From: Actinomycetota bacterium | GTDB taxonomy: Bacteria; Actinomycetota; Actinomycetes; UBA12327 | NCBI GenBank assembly: GCA_003529305.1 | Contig: DPWC01000011.1 | Coordinates: 1 to 11,470, forward strand | Length of the DNA: 11,470 nt | Direction: 5' to 3' | Shown: in pieces, positions 7,466 through 11,470 of the stretch | How the letters are laid out: every line of letters begins with the position of its first letter | Numbering within the stretch: position 1 is the stretch's first letter | The notes under the pieces: generated by a model | Told to the model about the DNA's origin: nothing | The model's input: only the letters and a program-made list of their open reading frames with translations | Database searches by the model: none | Position numbers and translations under genes: made by a program

Positions 7466-8323
7466 ATGCGAATCCTTGTGGTGGGCTGCGGCCTTGTCGG
7501 TAAAGAACTCGCCAAGCAACTGCGTGCTGAGGGTCATGTGGTGGTCGGAACGACCACCACCCCAGCCAAGGTTGAGGCGCTCCAGGAGGTCTGCGACGAG
7601 GTCGCGGTGCTGGCAGGCGCGGATACCGAGAAGGTGCATCAGGCCGCTGAAGGTGCTGACGCCATCGTCGTCGCTGCCGGACCAGCAGCCGCACAGGCCA
7701 TGACCCGCGAAGACCGCGAGCGTACCTACCGCCAGGTGCTTGCGGACACGGCGGCTTCGGTGGCCAGTGTGCCGGGAACTCCCCACATCGTGATGTTGTC
7801 GTCGTTGTCGGTGTATGGCGGAGCGGCTAACCACCTCGATGTCATCGACGAGAACTCACCGCTGACCACTGATGACGATCCCAGTCCCGCAATGTTCCAA
7901 GAAGCCGAACGCACCTACCTGGCTCAAGCCCCCGGCCGCGTGACCATTTTCCGCTGCGCTGACATCACCGGTGGCGAGGATCCGCCCATCGAAGTCAAGC
8001 TCAAGGGTGCCTACGACTTCCTCGGTGGCTCCGTGCCGTTCTTCGACGAAGCACTCTTCTATCGCGTCCACATGTTGGATGTGGTCGGTGCGGTCAAGTG
8101 GGCACTGGAGCACAAGAACTTCGGCGTCTTCAACCTCACCCATGCAGAAGTTCCCCCGGCGATGGGGCCAATGTTCAACGCGATGGGGCAGGCCATGGGC
8201 TACGGGCCGTTGGAATTCCGCAACGAACTGCTGGCACCGTCTAAGCCGGTGTCGGTCGAGGCCCTGCTCGCGACCGGCTTCCGCCTCGAACACACCGTGC
8301 CGGAGAGCGCACCCCATGCCTGA
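7466..8323 (+). CDS. NAD(P)-binding epimerase/dehydratase-like protein (extended SDR) with degenerate YxxxK
   Basis: A 285-residue protein of the NAD-dependent epimerase/dehydratase (extended short-chain dehydrogenase) type. It opens with a Rossmann strand and GCGLVG (7-12), has SSLSVYG (112-118) as the family's serine strand, and a RVHMLDVVGAVKWALE segment (200-215) matching the usual substrate-domain strand-helix. The catalytic YxxxK, expected shortly after the ENSPL segment, reads F144xxxE148, so ordinary SDR hydride chemistry is doubtful; it may bind nucleotide only, or use other residues. The single GCG motif and short length also fit the YeeZ-like atypical group. The ATG at 7466 has no Shine-Dalgarno but has a TANNNT box at leaderless distance. 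It is divergent from the operon and overlaps the R2 start by 8 bases (ATGCCTGA), indicating a two-gene unit. Confidence 0.85.
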   Translation: MRILVVGCGLVGKELAKQLRAEGHVVVGTTTTPAKVEALQEVCDEVAVLAGADTEKVHQAAEGADAIVVAAGPAAAQAMTREDRERTYRQVLADTAASVASVPGTPHIVMLSSLSVYGGAANHLDVIDENSPLTTDDDPSPAMFQEAERTYLAQAPGRVTIFRCADITGGEDPPIEVKLKGAYDFLGGSVPFFDEALFYRVHMLDVVGAVKWALEHKNFGVFNLTHAEVPPAMGPMFNAMGQAMGYGPLEFRNELLAPSKPVSVEALLATGFRLEHTVPESAPHA

Positions 8324-9113
8324 TGCCCCCGCCGCGGGAGGTCCGCCAGCGCCGGGCCCGATTGATCGCACCGGGCGCGAGGTGGTGCGGTCCGTGCTGG
8401 CGCGCGTCATTGCTGAAACCGGCGTCACCGAAGTTCTCGCCGAAGATGGATCGCCAGCATTACCGCTGACGGGCGCCGGCGGACCGTTGGAAGGTGTCAG
8501 CATCGGCGCTTTCCACGAGTACACCCGCGATGACGGTTTGCGATTGGTCTACAGCGAACTTTCCGTGGACGCGTTTGGCATGGACACCCACCAGCTCTAC
8601 GCCTTCACTCCGGCCGGCTCCGCTGTTCCCCACTTGTTCGTGGACTCCGCCATCTCCCCGAATACCGATGGCACCTTCCACTTCGGCCTCGACCTTGCAC
8701 CGCGTGTGGATTTGGGTTCGCACCTGGACTATTCCGAGGCGGTGTACGGCCCACTCACGACGCCGCGGTCTGAGGCTCTGAGTCAACCTGGAGTTGAGCC
8801 CGTGCCGTCCCTCGGACCGTTGCAGTGGTCGATCCGCTCGCCCTGGATGGTCGCTGCCATCACTGATCCTGCGGCGCTGCGCTCCTTGACCGGGATTACC
8901 GACCTCTATGTCACGCAGTGGTTGGCCCTACTGGCCAATGGGTTGGGATCCGAAGTCGAGAACACAATCACCGATGAGCCGGTGGAATTGCGTGATCGGC
9001 GCAACCGCGAAGCGATGTTCTCGCCGAGAACGAATCCGGTGTGGGGGCTGCTGGACAAATTGGTCGGGGCAGAGGCTGCACAGGCGATGAAGGACCTGCT
9101 CGTCGGCAACTAG
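8316..9113 (+). CDS. R2: RCCR/bilin-reductase-like protein, paralogue of R1
   Basis: A 265-residue soluble protein homologous to R1 along nearly its whole length, with an extra Pro/Ala/Gly-rich N-terminus of about 15 residues. Shared blocks are SAVPH (H106) with D110, FHFGLDLAPRVDL (122-133, including D126), HxxYxxAVxxPLT, SPWM (175-178), QWLALLANGL (201-210) and FSPRTNPVWG (235-244) followed by a VG. The H/D/LDxxP/SPxx/NPVWG order is what supports, from memory, membership of the red chlorophyll catabolite reductase / ferredoxin-dependent bilin reductase superfamily; D110 would correspond to the catalytic Asp of PcyA-type enzymes. This is inference from pattern, not a database match. The ATG at 8316 lies within the end of the epimerase-like gene and has GGAGAG upstream. 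Its stop TAG shares the palindrome CTAG (9110-9113) with the stop of the opposite gene, so there is no intergenic terminator. Confidence 0.82.
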   Translation: MPDAPAAGGPPAPGPIDRTGREVVRSVLARVIAETGVTEVLAEDGSPALPLTGAGGPLEGVSIGAFHEYTRDDGLRLVYSELSVDAFGMDTHQLYAFTPAGSAVPHLFVDSAISPNTDGTFHFGLDLAPRVDLGSHLDYSEAVYGPLTTPRSEALSQPGVEPVPSLGPLQWSIRSPWMVAAITDPAALRSLTGITDLYVTQWLALLANGLGSEVENTITDEPVELRDRRNREAMFSPRTNPVWGLLDKLVGAEAAQAMKDLLVGN

Positions 9114-11470
9114 CGACGGACGAGGACGGTCTTGCTCGCAGTGTTTCCCACATTGTCAGTACCGGTAAGGATGAACTGGTAGCAGCCAGTCGTGCCACCG
9201 TTGTTGTAGCTGGTGTTGCCCGTGATATCCGTGGTGGAGCCGTACGAGCCACACGAGAATCCGTTCCAGTTGGCGCGTGCCACGGTCAGGGTGTTCGAGG
9301 CAATGCCCGATCCGGCGTCCGTGTAATTCGTCGTCGAGATGCTCCAGCTGCTGTTCGAACTGGTGTTGCTGGTGCTGGTGTTGGTGAATCCCGCGACCGT
9401 CAAGGCGCCTCCCGTGGGAGCGGTGACGTCGTTGGTGAAGGTCAAGTTACTCGTGTTGGTGTTGCCAGCAGAGTCCGTTGCCACCACCGCCATTGTGGGT
9501 GACGAGGTGGTGTTCAGCGACCATGACAGAGAGTTTGAGGTGAAGGTCAAAGTCGCACCGCTGCCTAGACCACCGCTGTCGGTGTTGCTGGTGAAGGTCC
9601 AGCCCGTGGTGGTGCCGCCCAACGATGGGAAGGTCACACTCAGCGGGCCGGATTCATTGTCCGTCACCGAGTCGGTCAGGGTCATCGAGCGTCCCGAGCC
9701 AGCACTGCCGTTGTAGTACACCGTTGTGCCACTGACATAGGCCGTGCTGCTCGTCGTGGAGAACGCCTGTGTCGGGGCGGTCTTGTCGACGATAACAATC
9801 ACCCGCAAAGTGCCCACATTGCCCACATTGTCGGTTCCAGTAACGGTGTAGCGGTAGCAACCGTTGGCCAGCGTGGTCTCTGAAATGGTTCCGCCGGTCG
9901 GAGCCGTCGCCGATGTGTAAGCGCCACAGGTACCGCCACCGGAGATCGAGGCCGTCTCCTTCGTCACTGTGCTCGAGGCGAAGCCTGAACCGGCGTCCGC
10001 GCTATAGAGCGTGTAGGTGCCGCTGAAGGTTCCCGTCTTGCTGTAGGCCGTCGCCCCTCCAGAAGTACCGCTGGTGCTCGCCACACTCAATGCGCCGCCA
10101 GTCGGTGCCGCGGAGTCAGCGGTCAAGGTCAGAGCCTGCGTGCCGTCATTGCCCGCGACATCAGTTCCCGTGACTGTCAACGCCGACGGATTAGAAGCGA
10201 CATTGGTCCAAGAGAAAGCACTCGAGGTGTACGACTTCGTCGACCCACTCGTTGAACTCGCACTCGAAACCGTCTCGGCCGCATGCGTCCACCCCGTCGC
10301 ACCAGAAACCGCCGGGAAGGTGGCGCTGGCGGCACCGGAGCCGGAGTCACTGACACTGGCAGTCAGGGTGAAGGAGCCGGACTGACCTGACCGGTAGTAC
10401 AGCGTTGAACCATTGAGGTAACTGTTGCTTCCGGTCTGGCTAACCGAAACGGTCGGTGCAACGGCATCGCCCTTGACCGTGATGGTGGTCGAGGCGGTGT
10501 TGCCCAACAGGTCAGTGCCGGTCAAGGTGTACTTGAAGCACAGACCTGCCGACGATGACTCGCTGATGGAACTCACTGTCACGGCCGTTCCGAAGGTGCC
10601 ACAGGTCGAACCAGTCAGGGTGGCTGTGGAGCGGGCAATGACATTGGTGTCGATACCCACACCCGCGTCACTGAAGTTCGTCACGGTGCCGGTGAACGCC
10701 GCGGGAGCAAAACCTGTGGTGCCCGCAGACGAGCTCGTCGTCGAACCGATCACGATCGAACCACCCGTGGGTGCGGTGACATCCGCGGTGAAGTTCAAAG
10801 TGCTGTTCGAAGGGTTGTTCGCGTTGTCCGATGCCGAGATGGTCTTCGAGGTTGGCGCACTGGGGCTGGCGTTCCACGAGAAGGTGCTTGAGGTGAAGGT
10901 CAGCGTCGGACGCGTGCCCGTGTTCGTGGTCACGGTTTCTGAGTTGTGGGTCCAGCCGGTGGTGCTGATCGCCGGGAAGACCACCTGCTTGGGTCCAGAG
11001 GCACCATCAGTGACGGCATCAGCGATCGTGAACGAGCCCGCCAAGTCAGAGCGGTAGTACAGCGTGTAGCTCGAACCCGAACCAGAGATCACCGCGTTGG
11101 TGGCGCTAGCCAGCGACAGCGACTGCGTCGGGCTTGAGGTGTCGTTGTAGGCAACGGTCACCGTCAACACGGTGGTGTTGCCGACATTGTCGGTGCCGGT
11201 CAGGGTGTAGCGGTAGCACCGATCCTGCGTGACGGTTCCGTTCTTTCCCGTGGTTTCGGTGAAGGAGTTCGATGTTGACGCGTTATTCCAACTGGTGCAG
11301 GTGCCGTCCACCGACTCCTCACGACTGATCTGCGAGGTGGAGGCATAACCAGCACCCGCATCCGCGGAGAAGACGCTGCGCGAAACGCTCCAACCACTCG
11401 AAGCTGTCGACCAGGCGCCCGCAGTAGTGCCGCTAGTGCCATTGGCGGTCAGGGATCCGCCGGTGGGGCC
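9110..11470 (-). CDS. large repetitive Ig-like domain surface protein, C-terminal part (5' end cut by window)
   Basis: The frame is open from the right edge to TAG at 9110-9112, giving the last 786 residues of a larger protein; no start is inside the window. It is dominated by Ser, Thr, Gly and Ala, with recurring APTGG, TGTDNVGN, LYYRSG, SGP..V.FP, TGWT and FSW motifs, the signature of bacterial Ig-like repeat adhesins or secreted surface proteins. Each A-type module has one cysteine pair, first in a (G/S)xCG or GTC context and second in G/R-x-CYRY-type context, suggesting one disulfide per module and hence an extracytoplasmic location. The signal peptide must lie off the window. The protein ends just after an A module (KTVLVRR) with no LPXTG, hydrophobic tail or anchor visible. 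It converges on R2, overlapping it by 4 bases. Substrate or partner unknown; unlikely to belong to the catabolic locus. Confidence 0.88.
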   Translation of the reverse strand, partial: GPTGGSLTANGTSGTTAGAWSTASSGWSVSRSVFSADAGAGYASTSQISREESVDGTCTSWNNASTSNSFTETTGKNGTVTQDRCYRYTLTGTDNVGNTTVLTVTVAYNDTSSPTQSLSLASATNAVISGSGSSYTLYYRSDLAGSFTIADAVTDGASGPKQVVFPAISTTGWTHNSETVTTNTGTRPTLTFTSSTFSWNASPSAPTSKTISASDNANNPSNSTLNFTADVTAPTGGSIVIGSTTSSSAGTTGFAPAAFTGTVTNFSDAGVGIDTNVIARSTATLTGSTCGTFGTAVTVSSISESSSAGLCFKYTLTGTDLLGNTASTTITVKGDAVAPTVSVSQTGSNSYLNGSTLYYRSGQSGSFTLTASVSDSGSGAASATFPAVSGATGWTHAAETVSSASSTSGSTKSYTSSAFSWTNVASNPSALTVTGTDVAGNDGTQALTLTADSAAPTGGALSVASTSGTSGGATAYSKTGTFSGTYTLYSADAGSGFASSTVTKETASISGGGTCGAYTSATAPTGGTISETTLANGCYRYTVTGTDNVGNVGTLRVIVIVDKTAPTQAFSTTSSTAYVSGTTVYYNGSAGSGRSMTLTDSVTDNESGPLSVTFPSLGGTTTGWTFTSNTDSGGLGSGATLTFTSNSLSWSLNTTSSPTMAVVATDSAGNTNTSNLTFTNDVTAPTGGALTVAGFTNTSTSNTSSNSSWSISTTNYTDAGSGIASNTLTVARANWNGFSCGSYGSTTDITGNTSYNNGGTTGCYQFILTGTDNVGNTASKTVLVRR
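9110..11470 (-). repeat. tandem composite Ig-like coding repeats, about 3.5 copies, period about 222-232 codons
   Basis: Each unit is an A module of about 105-120 residues starting at PTGG and holding two cysteines, followed by a B module of about 120 residues containing YYRSG, TGWT and FSW. Approximate boundaries on the minus strand are A 11470-11138, B 11137-10772, A 10771-10457, B 10456-10106, A 10105-9779, B 9778-9419, and a last A 9418-9110 with no B after it. Intervals between PTGG motifs are 232, 222 and 229 codons. Short DNA stretches recur too, for example the complement of CGGTAGTACAGCGT at about 10391 and 11051. The copies are diverged, not recent perfect duplications. Confidence 0.85.

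Noticed and set aside
7369..7515. Upstream extension of the aldehyde dehydrogenase to 7515
   Set aside because: It would cross the divergent promoter region into the opposite gene; the family N-terminus is already complete from 7368.
10425..11057. Val/Pro-rich plus-strand open frame opposite the Ig-like repeats
   Set aside because: Ser/Thr/Gly-rich repeated coding DNA gives open Val/Pro-rich antisense frames; similar ones appear opposite several repeat copies, which is what a shadow does.
9110..11470. CRISPR array or short tandem DNA repeats
   Set aside because: The periodicity is about 670-700 bases, coding, and diverged; it is a protein-domain repeat, with no regular short repeats and spacers.

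Overview
The window is GC-rich, almost entirely coding DNA of actinobacterial character. This is inferred from protein style, GTG and ATG starts, Shewanella-unlike dense packing with short gaps, and two start codons preceded by a TANNNT box at leaderless spacing; no taxonomic marker gene is present, so the assignment is tentative. No tRNA, rRNA, CRISPR array, insertion sequence or phage gene was seen, and no gene-free stretch exceeds about 100 bases.

Layout. (1) Positions 1-824, minus strand: the 3'-truncated end of an alpha/beta hydrolase with a full Ser-Asp-His triad, chlorophyllase/dienelactone-hydrolase-like. (2) 868-1596, plus strand, divergent from it: protein R1, a member of what looks like the red chlorophyll catabolite reductase / ferredoxin-dependent bilin reductase fold. 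(3) 7368 down to 1604, minus strand: a compact five-gene operon in the order aldehyde dehydrogenase, DUF1330 protein, FAD-dependent aromatic-type monooxygenase, NMT1/THI5-type substrate-binding-fold protein without a signal peptide, and a double-domain nitrilase-superfamily protein whose second domain has lost the catalytic cysteine. (4) 7466-9113, plus strand, divergent from the operon: an NAD(P)-binding epimerase-like protein with a damaged YxxxK motif, translationally coupled to R2, a clear paralogue of R1. (5) 9110-11470, minus strand: the C-terminal 786 residues of a very large Ser/Thr/Gly-rich protein made of about 225-residue composite Ig-like repeats, running off the right edge.

How the parts may work together. 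The operon encodes an oxygenase, an aldehyde dehydrogenase, a C-N hydrolase and a possible ligand binder, which reads as a catabolic pathway for an aromatic or N-containing ring compound. It is bracketed on both sides by the R1/R2 paralogues, and an esterase-like hydrolase lies beyond R1. If the R1/R2 fold assignment is right, the locus is a candidate for bacterial breakdown of a chlorophyll- or bilin-type tetrapyrrole or a fragment of one. That is a hypothesis: only the gene layout, motifs and R1/R2 paralogy are seen directly. The Ig-like repeat protein is probably an unrelated cell-surface or secreted gene whose end abuts the locus.
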